DNA of 46,121 nucleotides from Phil1 sp964546125 (GTDB taxonomy: Bacteria > Bacillota > Clostridia > Christensenellales > CAG-138): positions 1 to 46,121 of the forward strand of contig CAZJIS010000005.1 in assembly GCA_964546125.1 (NCBI GenBank), given 5' to 3'. Positions 8,072-15,772 of this stretch are shown here, piece after piece. The translations under genes were made by a program, and so were the position numbers. Numbering within the stretch: position 1 is the first letter of the stretch; each line of letters opens with the position of its first letter. The notes beneath the pieces are model-generated. The model saw only the letters and a program-made list of their open reading frames with translations. It was not told the origin of the DNA and searched no databases.

Positions 8072-9139
8072 TCAAGTTTCCAGTTCGTTTTGGATGATGG
8101 TCCAGGTGCTTTTGATGAGGTGCGAAAAACGCTCCTCGCGCAGCTTTTCTATGATGAAGCTCTGCCGCGGCGAATTGATGTCCTCGCCGCTCACCTGCAA
8201 AAAGCCGTGCCGCTCGCACAGCGCGCCGACGCGCGCGAGCTGCGCGGAACTGTTGCGGGTCGGCATATAGGTTACCGCGCGCACGCCCCGCGCGGCGAGC
8301 GTTTCAAAAAGCTCTTCAAGGCGCGCATCCTCAAAGCGCTGCGCGCGCTTGTCGCCGGTGACGGAAACGTTCACATCACCAAGATAAGCATAGCACAAAA
8401 CGGCGCGTGTTTCGCGCGCAAGCGCCACGATTTCCTCGAGCGAGGGACATTCCTCCGCCGCGGGAATGTAGACTTTGGGCACGCACTCGCGCTTGAGCCG
8501 CGCGATGAGGTCATATTCGGCAAATAGGCCGTTGTTGGGCGCGAGCGTGCGCGCGAGCGCCTGCATCAGGTGGCGTTCGGTCACCGTGCCGCCGCTGTGG
8601 TATTGGGAAAGGGGCAGCACATCGCGCTCGAAGTCGAGCGCAAGGTTCATTTCTTCGTTGATGCGCGCGAGCATCGCGCGGCTGCGCGCGTTGCGGCGTG
8701 CCCGAAGCGGCGCAAAAAAGCCCTGGATGCGCGGGATCGCCGCATGCGGCACGCCATGGAGGACCATGTAGCTAAGGCCCGCCTGATCGGGGTTATTCGT
8801 GCGCGCATTTTCAAAGGGCGTGCCCGCCATGTTCACGCGGCATTCGATGCCCACTGTCGTGGGGATTTTAAGGAGCTTGCCCGCCTCAATGAACTCGGAT
8901 GCGCCGCCCATCGAATCGTGGTCGACGATGCCGCAGGCGCAAAGTCCCGCCGCGCGCGCGGAATACACCGCCGCAACCGGCGAATAGGGCGAAAAGGAGA
9001 ATGTCGTGTGGATGTGGTTGTTGATAAGCCTTTCGTCGGCCGGCGGGAACGAGGCCGTGCGCAGCGCTGTGCGCAGCGCCGCAAAGCGCTCCTCCCGCGT
9101 GGGGGCGTTGAGCTTAAAAAGGAGCTTTTCCGCGATCAT
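8072..9139 (-). CDS. PHP-domain metallohydrolase of unknown substrate
   Basis: 355 residues. The start ATG at 9139 overlaps the stop of the short-chain dehydrogenase by four bases (ATGA), so the two are translationally coupled. It has the PHP hallmarks: HIHTTFSFSPYSP near the N terminus, GIVDHDSMGG, an acidic GIECRV, MVLHGVPH, and a late SGEDIN. PHP proteins bind two or three metals and usually hydrolyse phosphomonoesters (histidinol phosphatase, PolC/DnaE proofreading, YcdX-like). The DNA-polymerase context is absent, so a small-molecule phosphatase or related hydrolase acting on an intermediate or by-product of the rha pathway is the simplest guess, not shown. Confidence 0.8.
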   Translation of the reverse strand: MIAEKLLFKLNAPTREERFAALRTALRTASFPPADERLINNHIHTTFSFSPYSPVAAVYSARAAGLCACGIVDHDSMGGASEFIEAGKLLKIPTTVGIECRVNMAGTPFENARTNNPDQAGLSYMVLHGVPHAAIPRIQGFFAPLRARRNARSRAMLARINEEMNLALDFERDVLPLSQYHSGGTVTERHLMQALARTLAPNNGLFAEYDLIARLKRECVPKVYIPAAEECPSLEEIVALARETRAVLCYAYLGDVNVSVTGDKRAQRFEDARLEELFETLAARGVRAVTYMPTRNSSAQLARVGALCERHGFLQVSGEDINSPRQSFIIEKLREERFSHLIKSTWTIIQNELET

Positions 9140-10011
9140 CGAAGCATCACCTGCCCCCCCGTCACCGGGATGGCCTGCCCGGTTTCATATGTTTGTTCCA
9201 CGGCATAAAACACGGCCTTTGCGACATCCTCGGGCGTGCAGCCGCGCCGGATGAGGGATTTGTTGAGGTAGTGCGCCCGCACATCCTCGATGCTTTGCGC
9301 CCCCGGCACCTTGCCCGCGCGCAGGTATTGCACAAAGAGGCCGCGCTCGGGGTCGCTCCACAGCGGCCCGTCATAATAATTGCCCGGGCATACGGCGTTG
9401 ACCTTAATGTTGTAGGGCGCAAGCTCGAGCGCGAAGCTCTGCGTAAGGCCGATGCCGCCGAACTTGCCGCCTGCGTAGGCGAAGTTTTTCTCGCTGCCCG
9501 CAAGGCCCGATTTGGAGTTGATTTCGACGATGTCGTAAAACGCCTCGGGCGCGGCCTCGTGCTGCGCTTTCATGATGCGGCTTGCATATTTCACGCAGGT
9601 GAAATAGGCCGTGTAGTTGATGCTTGTGACGCGCTCAAAATCCTGCTTTTCCATCTCGTCGAGCGAACCTGCCTTGAGGATGCCGGCGTTTGAAACGAAT
9701 AGGTCAAGCCCGCAAAACCGTGCCACGCAGGCGGCGATCATGTCGCTTACGCTCTTCTCATCCGCAACGTCCGCCTCCACCGCAAAAGCGCGCGCGCCGA
9801 GGGCCTTTGCCGTTTGCGCGGCGAGCGGGCCGTTGAGGTCCGCGATGCAAACGAACGCGCCCTCGTTGATAAGCGCCCGCGCGATGCCTCTCCCAAAGCC
9901 CTGTGCGCCGCCGGTGACGAGCGCGATTTTGCCCGAAAGCCTGCCCCCGGTTTGCGCGCGCACCGTGGCGTGCTCGCGGGCCACTTTCTCCCATTTGGTC
10001 ATATCAATCAT
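9136..10011 (-). CDS. Short-chain dehydrogenase, RhaW / sorbitol-6-phosphate dehydrogenase-like
   Basis: 291 residues from ATG at 10011, whose GGGAGG lies nine bases upstream; an internal ATG at 10002 is an alternative. Rossmann fold with TGGAQGFGRGIA (NAD-binding), the NAG-like SNAGIL, catalytic Ser in INSKSGLAG and YAGGK (Tyr-x-x-x-Lys), and a long C-terminal segment AVCPGNYYDGPLWSDPERG typical of the sorbitol-6-phosphate dehydrogenase/YuxG branch. In bifunctional RhaEW proteins a domain like this oxidises L-lactaldehyde to L-lactate after rhamnulose-1-phosphate cleavage. Here it is a free-standing protein, overlapping the end of rhaB by eight bases. The lactaldehyde role is inferred from context; a polyol-phosphate dehydrogenase is the alternative. 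Confidence 0.85.
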   Translation of the reverse strand: MIDMTKWEKVAREHATVRAQTGGRLSGKIALVTGGAQGFGRGIARALINEGAFVCIADLNGPLAAQTAKALGARAFAVEADVADEKSVSDMIAACVARFCGLDLFVSNAGILKAGSLDEMEKQDFERVTSINYTAYFTCVKYASRIMKAQHEAAPEAFYDIVEINSKSGLAGSEKNFAYAGGKFGGIGLTQSFALELAPYNIKVNAVCPGNYYDGPLWSDPERGLFVQYLRAGKVPGAQSIEDVRAHYLNKSLIRRGCTPEDVAKAVFYAVEQTYETGQAIPVTGGQVMLR

Positions 10012-11485
10012 GCCGCATTGCCTCCCTGTAGCCGATGAGCCGCGCGTAGGCATCCCGCCACGCGCCGCTTTCGCGCGGTTCCCAGCGCCCAAGCGGGAAC
10101 GAGCGCCGCACGACTTCGCGCGCCTCATGAATGTTTTTGATGTCGCCGAGCGCCTGCGCCTGCATGAGCGCATTTCCGGCGCACGCGCCCTCGGTGGGGC
10201 CGGTCACGACGGGACGACCGATGGCGTCCGCCGTCATTTGGTTGATTAGGCCGTTTTGGATGCCGCCGCCCACCATGTGAAGCGCGGCGATCCGCTCGCC
10301 CTTGATGCGTTCGAGAACCTCGATCGCGTCGAGATATTTGAGCGCGAGGCTTTCGTAAATGCAGCGCGCGAATTGGCCGACGGTTTCCGGCTGAGGCTGG
10401 CCCGTTGCCGCGCAGTAGGCGCGGATTTTGCCGGGCATTTCCCCGGGGTTGAAAAACGGCGCGTCGTCCGGATCGATGAGCGAGCGAAAAGGTTTTTCCC
10501 GCGCCGCAAGTTCGATGATCTGCGCGCACGAAAGGCAAAGTCCCTCCCCGGCCCATTCGCGGCGGCATTCCTGCTCGAGCCACAGCCCCATGATGTTCTT
10601 GAGCGGGCGGAAGCCCCCCTGCACCGTGCCCTCGTTGGAGAAGTTCGCCTCATATACGGCCTGCGTCAGCACGGGCTTTGCGGTTTCAACCCCCACGAGC
10701 GACCATGTGCCGCTCGAGCAAAACGCGAAGCTGCCCTCCCCCGGGATGGCGGCGACCGCCGAGGCCGTGTCGTGCGTGCCGACAACCGCAAGGCGCGCGC
10801 GCGGCGCGCCGAGTTCCGCGGCAAGCGCCGGGCGAAGGCCCCCCCGCAGCGTGCCGGGATAGTCGATTTCCGTGAACAGGCGCCGGGGGATTCCAAGCGC
10901 GCGCACTATCTCCTCATCCCAGGCGGCGTCGTTTGCGCCAAGCAGGTTCGTCGTCGTGGCGTTGGTGTATTCGGTGCGCCGCTCGCCCGTGAATAAATAC
11001 CCTAAAAGATCGGGCAAAAGCAGCAGCGTTTCGGCGCTTTCAAGCTCGGGGTCCCCCTCGCGCACGCGCCGGTGGAGCTGGTAGGCGGTGTTGAAGCAAA
11101 GCGCCGCAATGCCCGTGCGGGCAAAGAGCTCGCGCCGGGGCATCTGTTCCCACGCGGGCGCCATGTCTTGTTCGCGGGCGCTGCGGTAGGCGCGCGGGTC
11201 GTGAATAAGCGCGCCGCTCCCATCGAGCAGGCCGAAGTCCACCGCCCACGCGTCGATGCCAAAGCTTGCAAGCTCCCCGCCCCAGACGCTGCGATAGGCG
11301 GCAAAGCCTGCCTTGAGCTGCGTGAAAAGCGCCCCGGCGTCCCAATGAAAAAGGGAGCCGCGCGCATAGGGCGCGTTCTCAAAGCGGCGCAGCGGGGTAA
11401 GCGTGAGCCGCTCCCCGTCAAAGCGCGCGAGCGCCGCGCGCCCGTTCGAGGCGCCAAGGTCGAAGGCGAGCATGTCGCGCGTCAT
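10004..11485 (-). CDS. rhaB: Rhamnulokinase (FGGY family)
   Basis: 493 residues; ATG at 11485 overlaps the aldolase stop by four bases (ATGA). N-terminal FDLGASNGRAALARF is the FGGY phosphate-binding motif, WAVDFGLLD follows, the second actin-like domain has VGTHDTASAVAAIPGEG with the catalytic Asp, SSGTWSLVG, and ALHMVGGGIQNGLINQMTADA binds ATP. The combination is characteristic of RhaB rather than xylulokinase or glycerol kinase. It phosphorylates L-rhamnulose at O1, supplying the substrate of the neighbouring class II aldolase. Confidence 0.93.
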   Translation of the reverse strand: MTRDMLAFDLGASNGRAALARFDGERLTLTPLRRFENAPYARGSLFHWDAGALFTQLKAGFAAYRSVWGGELASFGIDAWAVDFGLLDGSGALIHDPRAYRSAREQDMAPAWEQMPRRELFARTGIAALCFNTAYQLHRRVREGDPELESAETLLLLPDLLGYLFTGERRTEYTNATTTNLLGANDAAWDEEIVRALGIPRRLFTEIDYPGTLRGGLRPALAAELGAPRARLAVVGTHDTASAVAAIPGEGSFAFCSSGTWSLVGVETAKPVLTQAVYEANFSNEGTVQGGFRPLKNIMGLWLEQECRREWAGEGLCLSCAQIIELAAREKPFRSLIDPDDAPFFNPGEMPGKIRAYCAATGQPQPETVGQFARCIYESLALKYLDAIEVLERIKGERIAALHMVGGGIQNGLINQMTADAIGRPVVTGPTEGACAGNALMQAQALGDIKNIHEAREVVRRSFPLGRWEPRESGAWRDAYARLIGYREAMRHD

Positions 11486-12543
11486 GGCGCTTTGCCCTCC
11501 GCGAGTTTTTTGCGGTAGGCTTCGCTCTCCCAGTTGGCGATGAAGGCTTTGGCCGCCTCCCCCATCGCGCGCACGGTGAAGCCCGCCGCGCGGATGTGCT
11601 CCTCGATAAAGAGCACGCAGGCGAGCGTCTCTTCGAATGCGCGCGCCGCGCCCTCGCCCATGCGGTAGGTCACCTTGCCGGATGCGCGGTCGATCATCGC
11701 CGTGCCGCCGAGCGCGCCCGTAAAAAACACGAGCTGATCGGGGTAGAGCGGCTCGAGCAAAAGCTTCGCGTCCGAATAGCTTTCGCCGCGCAGCAAAGCG
11801 CGAAGATAGGGCGTTGCGGACACAAACGCGTTGTCCCCCATCCTTTCGATGCGCACTTCGGGGAAGCTGTTTGCTGAAAGATGAAAAAGGGCCGCAATGC
11901 GCGCGTTTGCTTCTTCATGCAGGGCCAAGGCTTCTTTGGGGCCGTTCGCGTGCACGACGAGGCCGTGGTTTTGCATCACAACGACCGCCGGGCGCCTGCC
12001 GGCCGCCGCTTCAACCTCTGCAAGCGCGTCGCGCATCGCAAAGGTCAGCCGCGCGCCGGGGTCCACATAGGGGATCGAAACGTAGGCGAAGTCGGCATCG
12101 CAAAAAGCTTGTTCGAGGATTGCCTCGCATTCGAGGGCGCAGGCGGCGAGGTTTGCGTAAACGCTGTGGCTGTGGATGACAAAGCTTCCCAGAAGCGAAT
12201 GGAAGCCCGCTTCCACCGAAGGGCGCAGCACCGCAAGCCCCTCGACCTCGCGCACCCGCGTTTTGGTAAAAGCCGCGCATTCTTTTTCGGCGTCGTTAAA
12301 ATCGCGCGCTTCATGCGCGAGGTAAAAGGCGCGAAGGGCCGCGCCGTCGAGCACGGCGTAACCGGCGTTTGGGCGGATGTCGCAAAGGCGAAAGCCCGAG
12401 GCTTTGATCGCCATGTCGCCGCCCGCGAGCTTCACCGAGGTGTTGCCGCCGCCGCCCTGCACATAGTCGGCGCGCGCGCCGATCTTTTGCGAGAGCGCCG
12501 CGAATTCTTCAAGCCTTTGCGCGTGCAGTTGAAAGAAATCCAT
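11482..12543 (-). CDS. Class II aldolase, rhamnulose-1-phosphate aldolase (RhaE type)
   Basis: 353 residues starting at ATG 12543, three bases after rhaA. The class II aldolase/adducin fold shows the phosphate-binding GGGGNTSVK, zinc ligands in VIHSHSVYANLA (His-x-His) and in VMQNHGLVVHA. The length and the N-terminal GARADYVQGGGGNT arrangement match the aldolase half of YuxG/RhaEW bifunctional enzymes rather than the ~275-residue E. coli RhaD. Expected reaction: L-rhamnulose 1-phosphate to dihydroxyacetone phosphate and L-lactaldehyde. The dehydrogenase half is encoded separately, one gene downstream (9136-10011), with rhaB between them. Confidence 0.88.
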   Translation of the reverse strand: MDFFQLHAQRLEEFAALSQKIGARADYVQGGGGNTSVKLAGGDMAIKASGFRLCDIRPNAGYAVLDGAALRAFYLAHEARDFNDAEKECAAFTKTRVREVEGLAVLRPSVEAGFHSLLGSFVIHSHSVYANLAACALECEAILEQAFCDADFAYVSIPYVDPGARLTFAMRDALAEVEAAAGRRPAVVVMQNHGLVVHANGPKEALALHEEANARIAALFHLSANSFPEVRIERMGDNAFVSATPYLRALLRGESYSDAKLLLEPLYPDQLVFFTGALGGTAMIDRASGKVTYRMGEGAARAFEETLACVLFIEEHIRAAGFTVRAMGEAAKAFIANWESEAYRKKLAEGKAP

Positions 12544-12546
12544 CGC

Positions 12547-13800
12547 CTACCTCCTGGAGAGGACGGCCGCCTCATAGCGGCGCACCTCGGGCAGAATGTC
12601 AAGCGGCACGCTGCGCGTCAAACAATAATAGGCCCACACCGCGCCGAGCGGCAAAGTTTTGCGCTCTTCAAAAAGGGCAAGCCGCGCCGTGTAGTCCCCC
12701 GCGGCCTCCGCTTCGTAAAGCGCTTGGGCCGGCGCGAGGAAAGAGGAAAGCAGCGCCTTTCGCGCGTTGCGCATGCCGATCGCCCACGCGGCGATGCGGT
12801 TGATGGACGCGTCGAAATAATCGAGCCCGATATACACGCGGTGCGCAAGATCGTTCCAGACGATCTCATCCATAATGCGCTGCAGTTCGTCGTCAAAGGC
12901 GACGACATGGTCGCTGTCCCAGCGCACGCCGCGCGAAATGTGCAAGAGCACCCGCGGCAAAAACTGCAAAACCGCCGTGAGCTTGGCGCTCACGGTTTCC
13001 GTCGGGTGGAAATGCCCCGCGTCGAGACAATAGGCGATGTTGCGCGTGAGCGCGTAGGATAGCGCATATTCATGGCTTGCGACCGTGTGGCTTTCGACCC
13101 CCACGCCAAAGAGCTTGCTCTCAATCGCGCTGGGCGCGAGGGAGGGGTCGATGGGCGCGGAAAAGATTTCATCGAGCGCGCTCGTCATCCATTCGCGGCG
13201 GGAGCGGGTATCGACGCAGGTGTCCTTGTAGCCGTCGGGCATCCAATAGTTCACGACCGAGGGCTTGCCCGTGCGCTTTGCAAACGCGAGGGCGATCTCG
13301 CGGCAGCGCTTGCCGTGCTCGATCCAGAAGCGGCGCTTTGTTTCATCGTAGCTTGAAAGGGAGAAGTCCCCGTCCATCATCGGGTGCGAAAAGAAGGTGG
13401 GGTTGAAGTCGAGCCCGAGGCCGCGCTCGGCCGCCCACGCGGCCCAAACTTCAAAATCGGCGAAGGTGTAGCTGTCGCGATCGGTCACGGGGTTTTTCTT
13501 TTCGGCGTAGCACGCGTGAAGATTCAGCTTCACTTCGCCCGGAATGAGAGCGCGCGCGGCGTCGATGTCCGCGCGAAGCTCGCGGGGCGTGCGCGCACGC
13601 CCCGGGTAATTGCCCGTGGCGGCGATGCCGCCCGTGAGGCTGCCCGTGCCGTCGAAGCCGATTACGTCGTCTCCCTGCCAACAGTGCATCGAAACGGGGA
13701 CCGCGTCCGCCGATTCCATGGCGCGCTCCACGTCGACGCCGCAGCCGGCGTAAATTTCCCTTGCGTATTCATAACCTTTGAGGATGGCGGCTTCACGCAT
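12547..13800 (-). CDS. rhaA: L-rhamnose isomerase
   Basis: 417 residues from ATG at 13800 (GGAGGG seven bases upstream); this matches the ~419-residue E. coli enzyme, while the longer frame to 13842 has no ribosome binding site. Signature VPVSMHCWQGDDVIGFDG at the N terminus, and TIM-barrel metal-site segments GVESHTVASHEYAL, CLDAGHFHPTET and RGVRWDSDHVV. It interconverts L-rhamnose and L-rhamnulose, binding Mn/Zn. First gene of the operon; its promoter is at 13869-13874. Confidence 0.95.
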   Translation of the reverse strand: MREAAILKGYEYAREIYAGCGVDVERAMESADAVPVSMHCWQGDDVIGFDGTGSLTGGIAATGNYPGRARTPRELRADIDAARALIPGEVKLNLHACYAEKKNPVTDRDSYTFADFEVWAAWAAERGLGLDFNPTFFSHPMMDGDFSLSSYDETKRRFWIEHGKRCREIALAFAKRTGKPSVVNYWMPDGYKDTCVDTRSRREWMTSALDEIFSAPIDPSLAPSAIESKLFGVGVESHTVASHEYALSYALTRNIAYCLDAGHFHPTETVSAKLTAVLQFLPRVLLHISRGVRWDSDHVVAFDDELQRIMDEIVWNDLAHRVYIGLDYFDASINRIAAWAIGMRNARKALLSSFLAPAQALYEAEAAGDYTARLALFEERKTLPLGAVWAYYCLTRSVPLDILPEVRRYEAAVLSRR

Positions 13801-13841
13801 AGCTTTCCCTCCGCACGATGTTAGTTTGAACAAGATTGGCA

Positions 13842-13870
13842 TTGAGTTGATCTTTGTTTGTTGGTATGAT
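13842..13870 (+). promoter_or_regulatory. Promoter of the AraC-family regulator
   Basis: TTGAGT at 13842-13847, a 17-bp spacer, and TATGAT at 13865-13870. The regulator starts at 13947. A related 11-12 base word, TTGGCATT(T)GAG, occurs at 13836-13846 and 13928-13939, flanking this promoter and possibly relevant to autoregulation. Confidence 0.65.
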
Positions 13871-13874
13871 TATA
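13869..13874 (-). promoter_or_regulatory. rha operon -10 box, activator-dependent promoter
   Basis: On the minus strand the sequence is TATAAT, a perfect -10, 69 bp before rhaA. There is no good -35 (CTGAAA at the 17-bp position), as is common for AraC-family-activated promoters. It overlaps the plus-strand -10 of the araC-type gene by two bases. Confidence 0.65.
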
Positions 13875-13878
13875 GCAG

Positions 13879-13922
13879 GCTAAGGCGCAACTTTCAGTAT
13901 GCTAAGTTGGGCAAAGATAACG
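13879..13922. promoter_or_regulatory. Candidate AraC-type operator, 22-bp-spaced half sites
   Basis: GCTAAG occurs at 13879-13884 and again at 13901-13906, exactly 22 bp (about two helical turns) apart and in the same direction, just upstream of the rhaA -10 in the -35 region. Direct repeats with this phasing are typical of AraC/RhaS activator sites. Similarity beyond the six bases is weak, so this is a proposal only. Confidence 0.4.
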
Positions 13923-13946
13923 CGATGTTGGCATTTGAGGTGTTCG

Positions 13947-14819
13947 ATGAAACTTTCCTATCAACTCGACATGGCCCCGGCCTCGCAATGGCACATCGTT
14001 TCCGCCGGCGCGCTCGCGCGCGGGAATCTGCCCTATGTGCAGGAAGTGGGCGATTTCATCGCGCGGGAGAAATATTTTACCTCGCGCGAGGGGCTCAATT
14101 CCTATCTCATCAAATACACGCTCGCGGGCGAAGGGCGCCTTGTGTATGAGGAGCAGGACGCTTTCATCCCCGAGGGCCATTTCTATTGGATCGACTGCCG
14201 CCGCCCGCAGTATTATCAAACCTCCGAGCGCACCGGGAACTGGCGCGTGCTGTGGGTGCATTTCAACGGCGCGGCCTGCGAGCCGCTTTACCGGCGCTTC
14301 CTCGCGCTCAATAGCGGCAACGATGGCGCGCTGCCTGCGGACAACCGGCTTGCCGCGCATATTTATGAGCTTATCGACCTCTATCGCGAAGCGCCCGGCC
14401 CCTGCGCCGACATGCGCGCGGCGGCGATCCTCCTCGACATCATGGCCGCGTGCATCGGCAGCGCGGGCAGCGGCATAAACGCCGCGCCGCCGGGCTATGT
14501 GCGCCAGGCAAAGGACTATATGGGCGCGCACTTTCGCGAACCCATCACGCTTGACGTGCTTGCAAAGGAGCTTTCGCTTAACAAATATTATCTGCAAAAG
14601 CTGTTCACGCGGCACGCGGGTCTCTCCCCCGGCGCGTACCTTGCAAACCTGCGCATCGCGCGCGCCAAGGAAATGCTGCGCACAACGCAGCTCCCCGTCG
14701 CCGCGGTGGCGGCGGAGGTCGGCATCGAAACGGCGAGCCATTTTATCAAGCTTTTTCGCGCGCACGAAAGCATGACGCCCGCCGAATACCGGAAGGTATG
14801 GCGCGCGAAGCAAAGCTAA
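13947..14819 (+). CDS. AraC-family transcriptional regulator, probable rha activator
   Basis: 290 residues from ATG at 13947, preceded by TTGAGGTG; the frame opens further upstream but inside the promoter. Residues ~15-150 are a cupin-like ligand domain (LNSYLIKYTLAGEGRLVYE, FIPEGHFYWIDC), and ~190-285 carry the two helix-turn-helix units of the AraC/XylS fold (ITLDVLAKELSLNKYYLQKLF and PVAAVAAEVGIETASHFIKLF), ending in TPAEYRKV. Divergent from rhaA with 146 bp between starts, so it very likely controls the rha operon in response to the sugar. Confidence 0.92.
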   Translation: MKLSYQLDMAPASQWHIVSAGALARGNLPYVQEVGDFIAREKYFTSREGLNSYLIKYTLAGEGRLVYEEQDAFIPEGHFYWIDCRRPQYYQTSERTGNWRVLWVHFNGAACEPLYRRFLALNSGNDGALPADNRLAAHIYELIDLYREAPGPCADMRAAAILLDIMAACIGSAGSGINAAPPGYVRQAKDYMGAHFREPITLDVLAKELSLNKYYLQKLFTRHAGLSPGAYLANLRIARAKEMLRTTQLPVAAVAAEVGIETASHFIKLFRAHESMTPAEYRKVWRAKQS

Positions 14820-15068
14820 AGCGCGCGCGGGCCGGAAGTTTTGCGGTTCTTCGATTGATATTTATATGGTATATAAAATCTATGGTATTCTATGTTAGAA
14901 CCCGTTCAACTCCTTTGGCGGGGCGCCGGGGCGAAACCCTTATGTTCAATTTTCGGCCGGCATTCCGCCGCGGCCTTTTGCGCAGCCCGGCGCGGTTGAG
15001 CCGGAAGCCGGGGTTGGCATACCATCAGCCGAACGACTATTTGGAAACGCGAAAGGGGAACCGATTTT
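14820..15068. other. Intergenic region with AT-rich promoter-like stretch
   Basis: 249 bp without a supportable gene. Around 14853-14890 the composition switches to AT-rich (TTGATATTTATATGG, TATATAAA, TATTCT), in strong contrast to its surroundings, and probably contains the promoter of the SIMPL gene, but no hexamer pair with normal spacing stands out. No terminator hairpin for the AraC gene was recognised. Confidence 0.4.
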
Positions 15069-15710
15069 ATGGAACGCACGATGACCGTGAAAGGCATAGG
15101 CCGCGCCGCGGCGAAGCCGGATTGCATTTTGATTCCGCTCACGCTCAGCGCGAAGGACATCGACTATGAAAAAGCGATGGAAACGGCCGCCGCGCAGCAC
15201 GCGGTGCTTGGCGCGGCGCTCGCGGGCTGCGGCATTGAAGATGTGAAAACCGCGGATTTCACCATCGATACGAGCTATGTGGGCGAGCACGACGAGCGCG
15301 GCAATTACCGCGAGCGCTTCGACGGTTATGTTTGCACGCACCGGCTCAACGTGGAATTCGATCTCAGCATGGAAAAGCTTGCGCGCGTGATGGGAGCCAT
15401 CGGCAAAAGCGCGGCGGAGCCGGCCTACAGCATCCGCTTCACCGTGAAGGATGCGCGGGCCGTGGCGCAGGCGGCGCTCGAGAGCGCGGCGCGCGATGCG
15501 CGCGCCAAGGCGCAGTTCCTCGCCGCGGCCTCCGGCGTGGCGCTTGGCGAACTCGTGCGCGTCGATTACCGGGGCGCGGAGGCGGCGCTTTTCTCCCCCA
15601 CGCAGGTGAACCGTGCGATGAAGGCGGCGGCCGATGTTGAAAGCATGGACATCGCGCCCGAGGACGTGCGCGTTGTGGAGGAGGTTTCCTTCGTGTGGGA
15701 AATCGAATAA
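15069..15710 (+). CDS. SIMPL-domain (DUF541) protein
   Basis: 213 residues; ATG at 15069 with GAAAGGGGAA upstream. The protein starts directly with the SIMPL motif MTVKGIGRAAAKPDCILIPL, followed by the usual alternating strand/helix pattern, KTADFTIDTSYVGEHDERG, a YVCTHRLNVEFDL strand and AQAALESAARDARAKAQFLA helix, and it ends EVSFVWEIE. The family (BP26/OMP28-like, YggE) folds into a ring in some proteobacterial members; function in Gram-positives is unknown. No signal peptide is visible, so it should be cytoplasmic, unlike YggE. Single-gene unit with its own terminator. Confidence 0.85.
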   Translation: MERTMTVKGIGRAAAKPDCILIPLTLSAKDIDYEKAMETAAAQHAVLGAALAGCGIEDVKTADFTIDTSYVGEHDERGNYRERFDGYVCTHRLNVEFDLSMEKLARVMGAIGKSAAEPAYSIRFTVKDARAVAQAALESAARDARAKAQFLAAASGVALGELVRVDYRGAEAALFSPTQVNRAMKAAADVESMDIAPEDVRVVEEVSFVWEIE

Positions 15711-15726
15711 AATAGGGCCAACCCAA

Positions 15727-15757
15727 AAGCCCCCGCCGTTTATTTGGGCGGGGGCTT
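15727..15757. terminator. Bidirectional terminator between SIMPL and NYN genes
   Basis: Eleven-base-pair perfect stem AAGCCCCCGCC (15727-15737) with 15747-15757 and a nine-base loop. On the minus strand it is followed by TTTTGGGTT, a usable T tract for the NYN gene ending at 15773; on the plus strand the T tract is poor, but the stem follows the SIMPL stop by 16 bases. Confidence 0.8.
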
Positions 15758-15772
15758 GCTCGTTGAAGGGCT

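Noticed and set aside
12547..13842. Longer rhaA form starting at 13842
   Set aside because: The extra 14 residues have no ribosome binding site, and the ATG at 13800 has GGAGGG at good spacing and gives family length.
14798..15169. A 123-codon frame spanning the gap before the SIMPL gene
   Set aside because: It overlaps both neighbours in other frames, lacks a ribosome binding site and has no recognisable domain.
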